A DNA stretch of 64,000 nt from Sedimenticola sp. (lineage in GTDB: Bacteria > Pseudomonadota > Gammaproteobacteria > Chromatiales > Chromatiaceae), in NCBI GenBank assembly GCA_002869585.1, contig PKUO01000003.1:83476-147475 (forward strand). The letters run 5' to 3'. Under the pieces are notes generated by a model, which was not told the DNA's origin, searched no databases, and saw nothing but the letters and a program-made list of their open reading frames with translations. A program made the translations under genes and the position numbers. Below are positions 16,905 through 28,164 of the stretch, piece by piece. Numbering within the stretch: the first letter of the stretch is position 1; each line of letters starts with the position of its first letter.

Positions 16905-17276
16905 TTAAATGAAAAAATGTGAAATAAACATCGGCATCATTGCAACCAGCAGATAAGTGCCGAGCAGGGCGCCCATACTCAAGGCATCCAGCCAGAGTAC
17001 CGCAGCCGCAAACAACAAACCGGTAACGACAAGCTTCAGAAGCTCCCCACCGTAAAACCGAGCCAGCAATTTCCCCGGCTCCTGCGCCTGATAATGCGCG
17101 AAAACTCTGTAGGCAAAAACACCGTTGGCCAGAGCGGCAATTACGCCACCAATGAAGCCGGAGTAGGCCTGCGACCAGCCAAAAACCAGCAAAATCAACC
17201 CAGCAATCAACGCCACGGCCAATTGCATCAAAACTATACGATAGGCTTGGCCTTTTTCCGCCAGATGTATCGACAT
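16905..17276 (-). CDS. atpI: ATP synthase assembly protein AtpI (UncI)
   Basis: Small membrane protein encoded first in the atp operon; in other bacteria it helps c-ring assembly. Four hydrophobic segments fill its roughly 123 residues. I chose ATG at 17276 (MSIHLAEKGQAYRIV); a TTG six codons upstream at 17294 is also possible. The operon promoter lies a few dozen bases upstream. Confidence 0.88.
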   Translation of the reverse strand: MSIHLAEKGQAYRIVLMQLAVALIAGLILLVFGWSQAYSGFIGGVIAALANGVFAYRVFAHYQAQEPGKLLARFYGGELLKLVVTGLLFAAAVLWLDALSMGALLGTYLLVAMMPMFISHFFI

Positions 17277-17318
17277 CGCTACCGGAATCCCCAAAGCCAG
17301 ACCATCTTAGAGGCGCGA

Positions 17319-17347
17319 AGTATAAGGGTTCCCAAATATAAGGTCAA
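17319..17347 (-). promoter_or_regulatory. Sigma-70 promoter of the atp operon
   Basis: On the minus strand, TTGACC (17347-17342), a 17-base spacer and TATACT (17324-17319) form a near-consensus promoter directly in front of atpI. The predicted transcript start near 17312 leaves a leader of only 20-40 bases. Confidence 0.75.
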
Positions 17348-17445
17348 ACGATAGGCTAATAAAATTTCTTATGAGCTGGGCAAACTCGATCAATAATACT
17401 GACTGAACGGTTGTGGTCTGCCCACACTCAGAAAATCACCCGTCG

Positions 17446-18339
17446 TTACTGGATATGATCAAGAATCCCATCCAGCTCATCCAGACTATTATAGCTGATT
17501 ACCAACTTACCTTTACCGCCCGATCCCTGCTGGATTTTTACCTGCGCCCCCAGTTTATCGGTCAGATCGGATTCCAGGCGCACCACGTTCGGATCCGCTT
17601 TCGGCTCCACCTTGGTCTCGGTTGCGGATACCGGCTCGATCCCCTGCAGGCGCCGGACCAGCTTTTCGGTTTCGCGTACCGACAGGCCCAGGGCCACCAC
17701 CTGTCTGGCCGCCTTGCTCTGGACGTCATCTTTCAGGCCCAGCAGGGCACGCGCATGACCCATTTCCAGGCGGCGCTCTTCAATGAATTTTTTCACCTCT
17801 TCATTGAGATCGAGCAGCCGCAGCAGATTGGTCACGGTGGTGCGTGACTTGCCCACGGCCTGGGCAATCTGCTGATGGGTCAGTTCGAATTCGTTCAACA
17901 GACGGTGTAGAGCCGTTGCCTCTTCCAGGGGATTGAGATCGTCGCGCTGGATATTCTCGATCAGCCCCATCGCCATGGCGGTCTGATCAGGGACATCCCG
18001 GATCACTACCGGAATCTCATCCAGTCCGGCCTGTTGCGCGGCCCGCCAGCGGCGCTCGCCGGCGATGATCTCGTAGCGCTTGTCATCGATCGGTCGGACG
18101 ATGATTGGCTGGACAACGCCTTGCGAGGCGATCGAATCGGCCAGTTCCTGCAGGCTGTCCGGATTGAAATCGCGGCGCGGTTGAAAACGGCCGCGCTGGA
18201 TCAGATCCACGGGGAGTTTCGACAGTGAGCTACTATCGCTCGGGCCGGCAGAGTGCCCCGCCGTCTGCTCCTGCTCCTTATCGCCCCCACCAAGGAGGGC
18301 ATCCAGACCGCGTCCAAGGCCACGTTTTTTTGCTGCCAT
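17446..18339 (-). CDS. parB: Chromosome-partitioning protein ParB
   Basis: Centromere-binding CTP-dependent clamp that loads at parS and spreads. The 297 residues show the ParB/Srx N-terminal domain with GERRWRAAQQAG (about residues 95-106), the central helix-turn-helix (HQQIAQAVGKSRTTVTNLLRL near 155-175) and a C-terminal dimerisation domain. It follows parA by 51 bases. Its likely binding sites are the two parS palindromes inside recF at about 44.1 and 44.7 kb. Confidence 0.96.
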   Translation of the reverse strand: MAAKKRGLGRGLDALLGGGDKEQEQTAGHSAGPSDSSSLSKLPVDLIQRGRFQPRRDFNPDSLQELADSIASQGVVQPIIVRPIDDKRYEIIAGERRWRAAQQAGLDEIPVVIRDVPDQTAMAMGLIENIQRDDLNPLEEATALHRLLNEFELTHQQIAQAVGKSRTTVTNLLRLLDLNEEVKKFIEERRLEMGHARALLGLKDDVQSKAARQVVALGLSVRETEKLVRRLQGIEPVSATETKVEPKADPNVVRLESDLTDKLGAQVKIQQGSGGKGKLVISYNSLDELDGILDHIQ

Positions 18340-18390
18340 ATCTAGTTACCGATTCAGTTTAATGGGGTCACGACGGTTCGACACTGAGCA

Positions 18391-19182
18391 CTACGCTGGA
18401 ACCTGCAAGACACTGGCCCGCTCAATGCGTCTCAGAAACTCACTGGCCAGGGCCATGTAGGAGACTGCGCCGCGCGAGGATTTATCATACAGCAAAACCG
18501 GTAATCCATGGCTCGGCGCCTCGGCAACCCGGACGTTGCGAGGAATGATGGTGCGGAAAACCTGGTCGTTGAAATGCTTGATCAGTTGCGCCGACACCTC
18601 GTTGGCCAGGTTGTTGCGGGGATCATGCATGGTGCGGACTATGCCTTCAATGCGCAGCCGGGCATTGCGGCTGGACTGGATCTGCTTGATGGTGCTGACC
18701 AGGGCGGAAAGTCCCTCGAGGGCATAGTACTCGCACTGCAGCGGGATCAGTACGCTATCGGCGGCAACCAGCGCATTCAGGGTCAGCATGTTCAGCGAGG
18801 GCGGGCAGTCGATGACAATGAAATCGTAGCGCTCTTTCGCCCCGGCCAGGGCCAGACTCAGACGTTTCTCCTTGAGCGTGGCGTTCATCAGGCCCACTTC
18901 GGCAGCGGTGAGGTCGGAATTGGCGGGGAGCACATCGAAGCCCGCCTCGGGGGTCTTCATCACCACATCGGCAAATTGCGCATCGCCCAGCAGCACATCA
19001 CAACTGGAGTTTTCCAGGCTGTGCTTGTCAACACCGCAGCCCATGGTTGCGTTGCCCTGGGGATCGATATCCACCAGCAGCACCTTGCGCTTGAGCGCGG
19101 CCAGTGCGGCGGAGAGATTCACCGCCGTGGTGGTCTTTCCAACCCCACCCTTTTGATTAGCAACGCAAACAATCTGGCCCAT
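18391..19182 (-). CDS. parA: Chromosome-partitioning ATPase ParA
   Basis: Deviant Walker A ATPase that moves ParB-parS complexes along the nucleoid. KGGVGKTT at residues 11-18 and the DIDPQGN motif at about 39-45 are diagnostic; the length of 263 is that of chromosomal ParA/Soj without an N-terminal DNA-binding extension. It forms an operon with parB. Confidence 0.96.
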   Translation of the reverse strand: MGQIVCVANQKGGVGKTTTAVNLSAALAALKRKVLLVDIDPQGNATMGCGVDKHSLENSSCDVLLGDAQFADVVMKTPEAGFDVLPANSDLTAAEVGLMNATLKEKRLSLALAGAKERYDFIVIDCPPSLNMLTLNALVAADSVLIPLQCEYYALEGLSALVSTIKQIQSSRNARLRIEGIVRTMHDPRNNLANEVSAQLIKHFNDQVFRTIIPRNVRVAEAPSHGLPVLLYDKSSRGAVSYMALASEFLRRIERASVLQVPA

Positions 19183-19311
19183 GGGTAAGTCCGGTATTTG
19201 ATGAATAGTCCAATTCAGGCATTTTCATGGCGCCGGAATGGAAGGGAACTGCTGAGAATATCAGAACAGATGGTGATTAGGTAACCCTCTGGACTATCCC
19301 AGGAGTGAGAA

Positions 19312-19599
19312 TCAGAGCTTGAACAGCGCTTCAGCCGCCTTCAGGGCATCATCGACACTGTTGCCGGCGCGATCCTGGACATCCTCCGTCGGCTCGAAAA
19401 ACTCACAGTAATTGGCGCGCTCCTTCTCCTTCACCGGCTCGGCAACCGGCTCCAGACAATCATTGGTTCGACCCGGGGCATACCATCGGCAGTTCTTGCA
19501 GGATCGGGTGGGTTTGTTACAGCTCAGGCAGTTGCTTTCCCGGCCATAATCGTGATTGGCCAGCTCCGCGCCACAACTCCAGCATTTTCCTCCAAGCAT
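19312..19599 (-). CDS. Small cysteine-rich putative zinc-ribbon protein
   Basis: A 95-residue protein I cannot assign. It carries several CxxC-like pairs in the first half (CWSC at 6-9, CLSC at 24-27, CKNC at 34-37) plus single Cys at 48 and 65, a pattern typical of zinc ribbons. The C-terminal third is acidic and helical. A GAAGGGG ribosome-binding site precedes the ATG. It lies 129 bases upstream of parA on the same strand, so it may be cotranscribed with parA-parB. Confidence 0.75.
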   Translation of the reverse strand: MLGGKCWSCGAELANHDYGRESNCLSCNKPTRSCKNCRWYAPGRTNDCLEPVAEPVKEKERANYCEFFEPTEDVQDRAGNSVDDALKAAEALFKL

Positions 19600-19771
19600 A
19601 GCCCCTTCCCCCTGCAGCCAACACCGAACAAATGATCCGTATATTAACGGCTACACTAACATTAAACAGGGCATTCGCTGTAGCGCTAAAAATTAAAATC
19701 TATCCTGTGCCATACTAGATCCCAAGTTGCGCCATTTTATTCATCAGCTAGAAGATTCTGGAATACTGACT

Positions 19772-20152
19772 ATGTACGAAACACTGAAGGATATGGGAAT
19801 CACCGACTTCGAAGATATTGAGAAATACACCCTTCGCCAGGAGGGTGATGAAGATATTCTCAAGATCTACTTCAGGCGGAAACGGGGGGATCTGTTCGCC
19901 CACAGCACCAAATTCCGGCATGGACGATCCAAGAAGATGGTCCTGGTGGATAGTGGCAAGCATAAATACAAGGAGGTGAGCGAAATCTCACCCACCATGT
20001 TGCATGCGGTCGCGGAACTGGATCAGATCGTCAAGCACGACCAGAGTGTCCATGACGTCAGACAGCGGATACTCAATGACATCGACCATCTTGAAAAGGT
20101 GGTTCTAAGAAAGCTGGAGCAGTTACGCAAGGATGTGGAACAGATTGAATGA
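19772..20152 (+). CDS. DUF3461 family protein
   Basis: A 126-residue soluble protein of unknown function resembling the DUF3461 family of Gammaproteobacteria, recognised by the opening MYETLKDMGI, the YTLRQEGDEDILKIYF segment and a basic KRGDLFAHSTKFRHGRSKK stretch. The C-terminal third is likely a coiled-coil helix. A 15-codon upstream extension is possible, but family members begin at this Met. It is transcribed away from the zinc-ribbon gene and towards the DUF3617 gene. Confidence 0.8.
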   Translation: MYETLKDMGITDFEDIEKYTLRQEGDEDILKIYFRRKRGDLFAHSTKFRHGRSKKMVLVDSGKHKYKEVSEISPTMLHAVAELDQIVKHDQSVHDVRQRILNDIDHLEKVVLRKLEQLRKDVEQIE

Positions 20153-20177
20153 CAGCCGCTGATCGGCTGGAGGGAGA

Positions 20178-20200
20178 CACAGACCGTCCGCCAGTCTGTG
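20178..20200. repeat. Inverted repeat between convergent genes
   Basis: Arms CACAGAC and GTCTGTG with a 9-nt loop lie between the stop codons of two convergent genes, next to a second small stem (CAGCCG/CGGCTG, 20153-20169). No T-run is present, so only a weak bidirectional terminator is suggested. Confidence 0.35.
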
Positions 20201-20216
20201 ATCCCATATCCAATGG

Positions 20217-20627
20217 CTACTTGCAGGGGCCCTTGCGTTGGCCGGTCAGTTTCATCTGCATCTGCATGCCCTGCGACGTAAACTGCATATCGCCTCGGGC
20301 GGTATTCCCGGAATAGTTCATCCTGCCCTGGCCGGTTGATACACCCGCCGGTGTGTTGCAGGTGATGCGCCAGCTGACATTGTCAGCCGTCATCTTTATA
20401 TCGTGCACTTCGCACTCTTCGGTTGGATTGCGGTTGGTCGGCACCATGTTCTCCCGGGTGATGCACTCCGTATAAGTGGTGGCCGGCATCTGAAACGCCA
20501 TCCCCGGCATCTCCATCTGTGATGTCCAGGTCCACATGCCCGGGTTCATATTGATATCCTCGGCGTGCACTGATCCAGTACAGGCGAGCAATCCCATACC
20601 AAGCAAAAGATATTTAGTGGTGTTCAT
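20217..20627 (-). CDS. DUF3617 family secreted protein
   Basis: A 136-residue protein with an N-terminal signal peptide (MNTTKYLLLGMGLLACTGSVHA; cleavage near residue 22). The mature part starts with DINMNPGMWTWTSQMEMPG, resembling the DUF3617 family of small secreted beta-rich proteins of unknown function. Two or more Cys (TECITRENM, EECEVHD, RITCNTP, GPCK) may form disulfides. The chosen start is the one with the signal peptide; the longer upstream frame is probably not translated. Confidence 0.75.
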   Translation of the reverse strand: MNTTKYLLLGMGLLACTGSVHAEDINMNPGMWTWTSQMEMPGMAFQMPATTYTECITRENMVPTNRNPTEECEVHDIKMTADNVSWRITCNTPAGVSTGQGRMNYSGNTARGDMQFTSQGMQMQMKLTGQRKGPCK

Positions 20628-20752
20628 CTCTTTAGTCCTTGTGACGAAAAGTGGTGGCAATTCGGGTTTGGTGTTTAAGGCCATCAAAACATAAAACAGA
20701 GTTCGCATGCATCAATGATAGCAGCGGCACTCAATGGAAGGGTGAGACAGGA

Positions 20753-20911
20753 TTAGCGCTTTGCCTTGATTTTCCCGATCCACCCCAGCACGAACAGGAG
20801 AAAGGCGCTGAAGGTCAGCGCGATACCGGGCAAGGGGAAGAAATAGGTCAGCGGCACCGCGATCACCAACAACAGTAACCAAGCATAAACATTATCGCGA
20901 ATCAGGCCCAT
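20753..20911 (-). CDS. Small membrane protein (52 aa)
   Basis: A short gene starting ATG at 20911 and ending TAA at 20753. The product has a short polar N-terminus (MGLIRDNVYA), two hydrophobic segments (about residues 11-25 and 28-44) separated by FFPLPG, and a basic tail (KIKAKR), so a two-helix inner-membrane hairpin is likely. It begins 6 bases after the YaiI stop codon, which supports translation in an operon. Function unknown. Confidence 0.65.
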   Translation of the reverse strand: MGLIRDNVYAWLLLLVIAVPLTYFFPLPGIALTFSAFLLFVLGWIGKIKAKR

Positions 20912-20917
20912 GAGACA

Positions 20918-21421
20918 TTACCCGCGCTGGCAGCGGGCCAGTATCCGATCGAGGTGATTGGCAAAGGCCTGGCGCTCGCCCTGGCTCAACGAGGGGGGAC
21001 CTCCGGTATTGATACCGCTCGCCCGCATGGTATCCATAAAATCACGCATGGTCAGCTTGCCCCTGATAGAGTCTGCAGAATAGAGTTCACCCCGCGGGTT
21101 GAGCGCCTGTCCACCTTTTTCGATCACCTCCGCCGCCAGGGGAATATCGCTGGTGATCACCAGATCACCGGGTGATACGCGCTTGACGATTTCATTGTCC
21201 GCCACATCGAAACCGGCGGCTACCCTGAGGCTGTGGATATAGGGCGAGGGCGGGGTTTGCAACGACTGATTGGCGACCAGCGTAATGTGGATGCCGACCC
21301 GCTGCACCGCCCTGAACAGGGTCTCCTTGATCACCTTCGGGCAGGCGTCTGCATCCACCCAGATCTGCATCGCGGGTGTGGAGGTCAAATCCGCCACTCT
21401 CTGCTGTTCATCATTCATCAT
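20918..21421 (-). CDS. YaiI/YqxD (DUF188) family protein
   Basis: A predicted PIN-like/NYN-like nuclease-fold protein of unknown function, recognised by [14 protein letters not shown] and the later [18 protein letters not shown] and RGELY motifs. At 167 residues it is near the usual ~150; the first ATG pair at 21421 overlaps the upstream gene by 11 bases, which suggests translational coupling. Family members usually begin at the internal Met (21370), so the first 17 residues may not be real. Confidence 0.85.
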   Translation of the reverse strand: MMNDEQQRVADLTSTPAMQIWVDADACPKVIKETLFRAVQRVGIHITLVANQSLQTPPSPYIHSLRVAAGFDVADNEIVKRVSPGDLVITSDIPLAAEVIEKGGQALNPRGELYSADSIRGKLTMRDFMDTMRASGINTGGPPSLSQGERQAFANHLDRILARCQRG

Positions 21422-21683
21422 TCACCAGGCCATTATTGTTCAGCACGGTATAGATCTTTTTACTGGTTTTCACCAGTGCATTGAGATCACCGAAATCGGG
21501 TATCTCACCATCATCGAGGCGCCGCTCCCAGCTGTCCAGCTCGGATTCCAGGAACTCCAGCAGCTTCCTCGAACACCCCTGGCAACCATCCAGGCACATC
21601 TGCGCCTCGGGCATGCCAAAGGGGATGGTCGATCGCACCTGTGCGATCAGGTTACGCATCGCCGTTGCCGAATCGGGCTTCAT
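21411..21683 (-). CDS. Conserved hypothetical protein with CxxGC motif
   Basis: A 90-residue soluble protein without an assignment. The central CLDGCQGC (residues 30-37) has three Cys that could bind a metal, followed by a predicted helix rich in Glu and Leu. It is flanked by a membrane-protein gene and the YaiI gene on the same strand and overlaps the latter. Compact spacing supports that it is real. Confidence 0.65.
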   Translation of the reverse strand: MKPDSATAMRNLIAQVRSTIPFGMPEAQMCLDGCQGCSRKLLEFLESELDSWERRLDDGEIPDFGDLNALVKTSKKIYTVLNNNGLVNDE

Positions 21684-21698
21684 GATATCCGGCTATTC

Positions 21699-21923
21699 CT
21701 ATTCCCTGGCGCGCAGCCTTCGCACAATGAACAGTGTCACGGCACTGGATAGCACCATCGCCAGTGCAAACAGCGGCCATAACGCCGGTACAATCTCCCA
21801 GCCGAGGGCCAGGACGATTTCCAGCTCTCCCTCGGACTGGGCGGAAAGGGCCAATGATTCAATCACCGAATCACTGTAGATCAGCGCCAGCAGGGTCAAG
21901 GCAAGATAGATGGCAACACACAT
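21699..21923 (-). CDS. Small membrane protein (74 aa)
   Basis: A two-helix membrane protein: hydrophobic segments at about residues 3-17 and 43-66, with an acidic stretch between (ESLALSAQSEGELE) and a basic tail (RRLRARE). I chose ATG at 21923; a TTG two codons earlier is possible. It starts about 8 bases after the stop codon of the GFA gene. No family recognised. Confidence 0.6.
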   Translation of the reverse strand: MCVAIYLALTLLALIYSDSVIESLALSAQSEGELEIVLALGWEIVPALWPLFALAMVLSSAVTLFIVRRLRARE

Positions 21924-21930
21924 CGGCAAA

Positions 21931-22287
21931 TTACAGCAGATGCAGACCGTCGAACAGATCTGCTTCCAGAGCCAGAGGATCTATGCCGTCGACACAACCG
22001 AGATTGACCCGGTAGTGACCCGCCTTACGCGCCGTTTCATGGAAGGTGTAGATGCCACAGTTTTTGCAGAAGAAGTGCCGGGCGGTTTTCGCCCCAAACT
22101 GGTAAAGCCCCAGCGCACCTTCATCAGCATCGATATTCAGATTCGCTTCCGGGATCATCTCCGGCGACATCATCGCCCCCTTGCGCGAGCAGATGGAGCA
22201 GTTACAACGCAGCCCCTTTTCGATCGGCTCACACTCCAGCGAGAAACGTACCGCGCCGCAATGGCAACTGCCCTGATAGTTTGTCAT
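21931..22287 (-). CDS. GFA/CENP-V family zinc protein
   Basis: A 118-residue member of the glutathione-dependent formaldehyde-activating enzyme fold family. Zinc ligands are visible: SCHCGAV (Cys 8, 10), CNCSICSRKG (28-33) and CKNCG (about 95-98). Substrate unknown; many members are not formaldehyde-related. A strong GAGGAGAG ribosome-binding site precedes the ATG. It lies between rsmG and a row of small genes. Confidence 0.85.
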   Translation of the reverse strand: MTNYQGSCHCGAVRFSLECEPIEKGLRCNCSICSRKGAMMSPEMIPEANLNIDADEGALGLYQFGAKTARHFFCKNCGIYTFHETARKAGHYRVNLGCVDGIDPLALEADLFDGLHLL

Positions 22288-22314
22288 CTGCCTCTCCTCT
22301 CTCTGTCTTCTTGG

Positions 22315-22958
22315 TTACAGACGCTGAAGCCGAATCGCGTGGCGCTGGCCGTCTGTCTCGGGAACATACAGCTTTTCAACCTGGATTGCATAACCCGACT
22401 GTTCGACCGCGCGGATCTCATCCTCAGGCACTGTCCCTTTCATTGCCAACAACTGACCCCCATCGGCAATCAGACGGGCGGTCAGTTGTTCCATCCTGGG
22501 GAGTGGCGCAAACGCCCTGGCGGTGACGGTATCGAAGGGATACTCCGGCCTGAACTCCTCGACCCGGCCGCGCACCACCTCCACATTCGCCAACCCCAGT
22601 TCATGCACCGACTGCTGGACGAAGCGCGTTTTCTTGCCATTGGAATCGAGCAGGGTGAACCGGACATCCGGCAGGGCGATGGCCAGGGGTATGCCGGGCA
22701 GCCCCGGGCCGGTGCCGACATCCAAGACCGTTTTACCCTTGATCAGCCCAAGAATGGAGTAGCTGTCCAGCAATTGACGCTCCACCATCTGCTGCGGATC
22801 ACGAATGGCGGTGAGATTGAATGCCTTGTTCCATTTCAGCAGCAGGGCCAGATAGTCCAGCGCCTTCTGCTGCTGTTTATCCGACAGGGCTATGCCCATC
22901 GCATCCAGCCCGTCGGCAAGCTGTTCTTTCCACAGCGGTATAGGGGCTTCCGTCTGCA

Positions 22959-22959
<1 letters not shown>
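22315..22959 (-). CDS. rsmG: 16S rRNA m7G527 methyltransferase RsmG (GidB)
   Basis: SAM-dependent methyltransferase that modifies G527 in the 530 loop of 16S rRNA. The 214 residues contain the SAM-binding motif VLDVGTGPGLPGIPLAIA (about 100-117) and the upstream FNLTAIRDP motif typical of RsmG. The ATG overlaps the mnmG stop by one base (TGATG), the classical gidA-gidB coupling. Confidence 0.95.
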
Positions 22960-24833
<1,874 letters not shown>

Positions 24834-25031
24834 GGTTCTTAAGAATCTGTCTGCTAACAAGGCCTAACTATAGCCCAGGAGGCGCATTGTACCTCAGGAA
24901 CCACCGATAAATAGAAGATCTTCTAAAGGTTATTGCCGGTGCCATTCAGGAAAACCTCCATTGCCCCTGAATCGAGAAAGGCGCAAGGTCTGGTAAACGC
25001 GTTTTTGACTGAAAAACAGACTGGAGGAGCC

Positions 25032-25532
25032 ATGCGCCAAAACACCATCACCCCGTTTTTGCTAGCCGTTCTGCTGCTGATCTCAGCTTTTATCTCCCAG
25101 GCCAATGCCAGCGATGACAACGATGGCGCGCACAAGGTGGTCTACCATGCCGATTTTGCCGATCCGCGCCGATTCAGTGCCATGCTGACCAGTATCAACA
25201 ACATGCTCACCCATTACGAGAACGAGATGCTCGACTACGATATACGCATCGTTTTCGTCGCCCACGGCATACGCTACGTCACCGATGACAAGCTGACCAA
25301 GACCCCGTTCGAGGAGGATGCCGATCTGGCCGAGCGACGCGCCAACCTGAAGGGACGGTTGATGAGCCTGCACGATGTGAAGAACGTCAAACTGGAGCTG
25401 TGCGATATCACCCGTTCGCAGATCGGTCTGGACAAGGCGAAGCTCTATCCAGGTGTGACCTCGGTGCCCTCCGGCGTGGTGCGGGTGGCCGAATTACAGC
25501 ATGAGGGGTTTGCCTACATCAAGGTGGAGTAG
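25032..25532 (+). CDS. Secreted DsrE-like family protein
   Basis: A 166-residue protein with a signal peptide (MRQNTITPFLLAVLLLISAF, cleavage after QANA) and a mature domain that opens HKVVYHADFADPRRFSAMLTSINNMLTHY, resembling secreted DsrE/DsrF-like proteins of sulfur bacteria. The family fold is known from sulfur-relay proteins, but this member's single Cys (ELCDIT) and export make its role unclear. A GGAGGAG element precedes the ATG; a longer reading frame upstream lacks one. It diverges from mnmG and precedes a thioredoxin-like gene. Confidence 0.78.
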   Translation: MRQNTITPFLLAVLLLISAFISQANASDDNDGAHKVVYHADFADPRRFSAMLTSINNMLTHYENEMLDYDIRIVFVAHGIRYVTDDKLTKTPFEEDADLAERRANLKGRLMSLHDVKNVKLELCDITRSQIGLDKAKLYPGVTSVPSGVVRVAELQHEGFAYIKVE

Positions 25533-25634
25533 TCTTCGTTATCGGGAAACCTTTTTCGGCGGAACGGGGTCAGAAACTGATAACCCCCTGTTAATCGGGT
25601 TGCAGCTCTTGCCCACGAACCGGAGAAGCATGTC

Positions 25635-26195
25635 ATGACACCCCTGACCCATACCCGGCGACTCTCTGTTGCCACTCTCCTGGTAATCCTGGCCATGCTG
25701 CTGCTGTTCAGCGGCCAGGTATCCGCGAAACACCTGGATACCAAACCAGCCCCTGACTTTCCGCAACGCGCTGCCGATGGGTGGATCAACAGCAGCCCGT
25801 TGACGATGGCCGGACTGGCGGGCAAGGTTCTGCTGGTGGATTTCTGGACCTTTGACTGCTGGAACTGCTACCGCTCCTTCCCCTGGCTGAAAGGGGTCGA
25901 AAGACAATTCGAAGAGACCGATTTCCAGGTCATTGGCGTCCACAGTCCCGAATTCGAACATGAACGCGACCTGGACAAGGTACGCGCCAAGGTTGCCGAG
26001 TTCGGGCTGGAGCACCCGATCATGCTGGACAACGACTTTGCCTACTGGAAGGCGCTGGGTAATCAATACTGGCCAAGCTATTACCTGATCGACAAACAGG
26101 GACGCCTGCGCTACAGCTTTATCGGCGAAACCCACGCCAACACAGGTCAGGCCCAAGCCATCGAAACCGCAATCAAGGCTCTCCTGGCGGAGTAA
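25635..26195 (+). CDS. Secreted TlpA-like thioredoxin-fold protein
   Basis: A 186-residue exported redox protein: N-terminal membrane anchor or signal (residues 11-30, ending SGQVSA), then a thioredoxin fold with the active site FDCWNCY (Cys 75 and 78) and the cis-proline-like region YWPSYYLID near 140. The CWNC pair differs from the usual CPPC/CGPC and resembles the DipZ C-terminal family. Likely a periplasmic thiol reductase or oxidase. It follows the DsrE-like gene by about 100 bases. Confidence 0.8.
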   Translation: MTPLTHTRRLSVATLLVILAMLLLFSGQVSAKHLDTKPAPDFPQRAADGWINSSPLTMAGLAGKVLLVDFWTFDCWNCYRSFPWLKGVERQFEETDFQVIGVHSPEFEHERDLDKVRAKVAEFGLEHPIMLDNDFAYWKALGNQYWPSYYLIDKQGRLRYSFIGETHANTGQAQAIETAIKALLAE

Positions 26196-26282
26196 CCGCT
26201 CACTCCTGTTTACAGCTCCAGTGACAAGGCCCACAATTCGCAAGCGATAACAAATACCCAGACTTGAATCAATGGAGCAGTA

Positions 26283-27200
<918 letters not shown>

Positions 27201-27213
27201 GGGAACAGCACCG

Positions 27214-28164
27214 GTGAAGCTTCGTCCTCCAGAACGTTTTCTGCGTCTGGCCCGTTCCCAAGGGCAATCGGCCGGCACCACTATCGGCGCGCGCAAGATC
27301 TATATCTTTCCCACCGGGCCGGGCCTGGTGTACGGTCTACTGATACTGCTGTTGCTGGCCGGGTCCATGAACTACGCCAATAACCTGGGCTTCATGCTCA
27401 CCTTCCTGCTCGCTTCCCTGGGCCTGGTGGCGATACTGCATACCTGGCGCAATCTGCTCGGGCTGGAGCTGATCCCGGGGAGATCCGAGCCGGTGTTCGC
27501 CGGGCAGGACGCCCTTTTCGAAATCCGCCTGCGCAACAGCAGCAGCCACCCGCGCCCGGGGATTCGCCTGGAGATGCCCGGTGTTGAAGCGAGCGAGAGC
27601 GACCTTGAGGCCAACAGCACCACAGCCCTGCATCTCAGCGAACCCTCGGCCAGCCGTGGCCTGCTCAAGCTCGGGCGCTTCAGCGTCTCCAGCCGTTACC
27701 CCCTTGGGCTGTTGCGCGCCTGGTGTTATGTCGAGCTGGATGCCGACTGCCTGATCTATCCGCAGCCCGGCCCAAAAATGCCCGCTGCCGACGCCCCCGA
27801 CTACTCCCATAGCCAGCAGGGCGACAAGGGGGTCGGCGTGGACGATTTTGTCGGTATCCGCCTCTATCGCGAGGGGGATTCACCCAAGCATATCAACTGG
27901 AAGGCGCTGGCCCGGGAGCAGGGTCTGCAAACCAAACAGTTCGGCGGCGACCGCTCCGAGAAGCGCTGGCTCGACTGGGATTCCCTGACCGGGCTGAATA
28001 GCGAAGCGAAACTGAGCCGCCTCTGCCGTGGTGTGCTCGATGCCTGTGACGCACAGCAGGAGTATGGCCTGCGTCTGCCCGGCATCGAGATCCCGCCTGG
28101 TCGTGGTCAGCAACACCGTCATCAGTGTCTGCAGGCCCTGGCGCTTTACGGGGTGAAGGGATGA
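27214..28164 (+). CDS. DUF58 domain protein
   Basis: The 316-residue product has two N-terminal membrane helices (about residues 32-75) and a C-terminal DUF58 domain containing GVDDFVGIRLYREGDSPKHI, the family signature. I chose the GTG at 27214 because it lies 13 bases after the moxR stop with a GAGGGAA site; the long open frame further upstream overlaps moxR. Its stop overlaps the ATG of the transglutaminase gene by 4 bases, so the three genes form one translation unit. Confidence 0.88.
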   Translation: MKLRPPERFLRLARSQGQSAGTTIGARKIYIFPTGPGLVYGLLILLLLAGSMNYANNLGFMLTFLLASLGLVAILHTWRNLLGLELIPGRSEPVFAGQDALFEIRLRNSSSHPRPGIRLEMPGVEASESDLEANSTTALHLSEPSASRGLLKLGRFSVSSRYPLGLLRAWCYVELDADCLIYPQPGPKMPAADAPDYSHSQQGDKGVGVDDFVGIRLYREGDSPKHINWKALAREQGLQTKQFGGDRSEKRWLDWDSLTGLNSEAKLSRLCRGVLDACDAQQEYGLRLPGIEIPPGRGQQHRHQCLQALALYGVKG

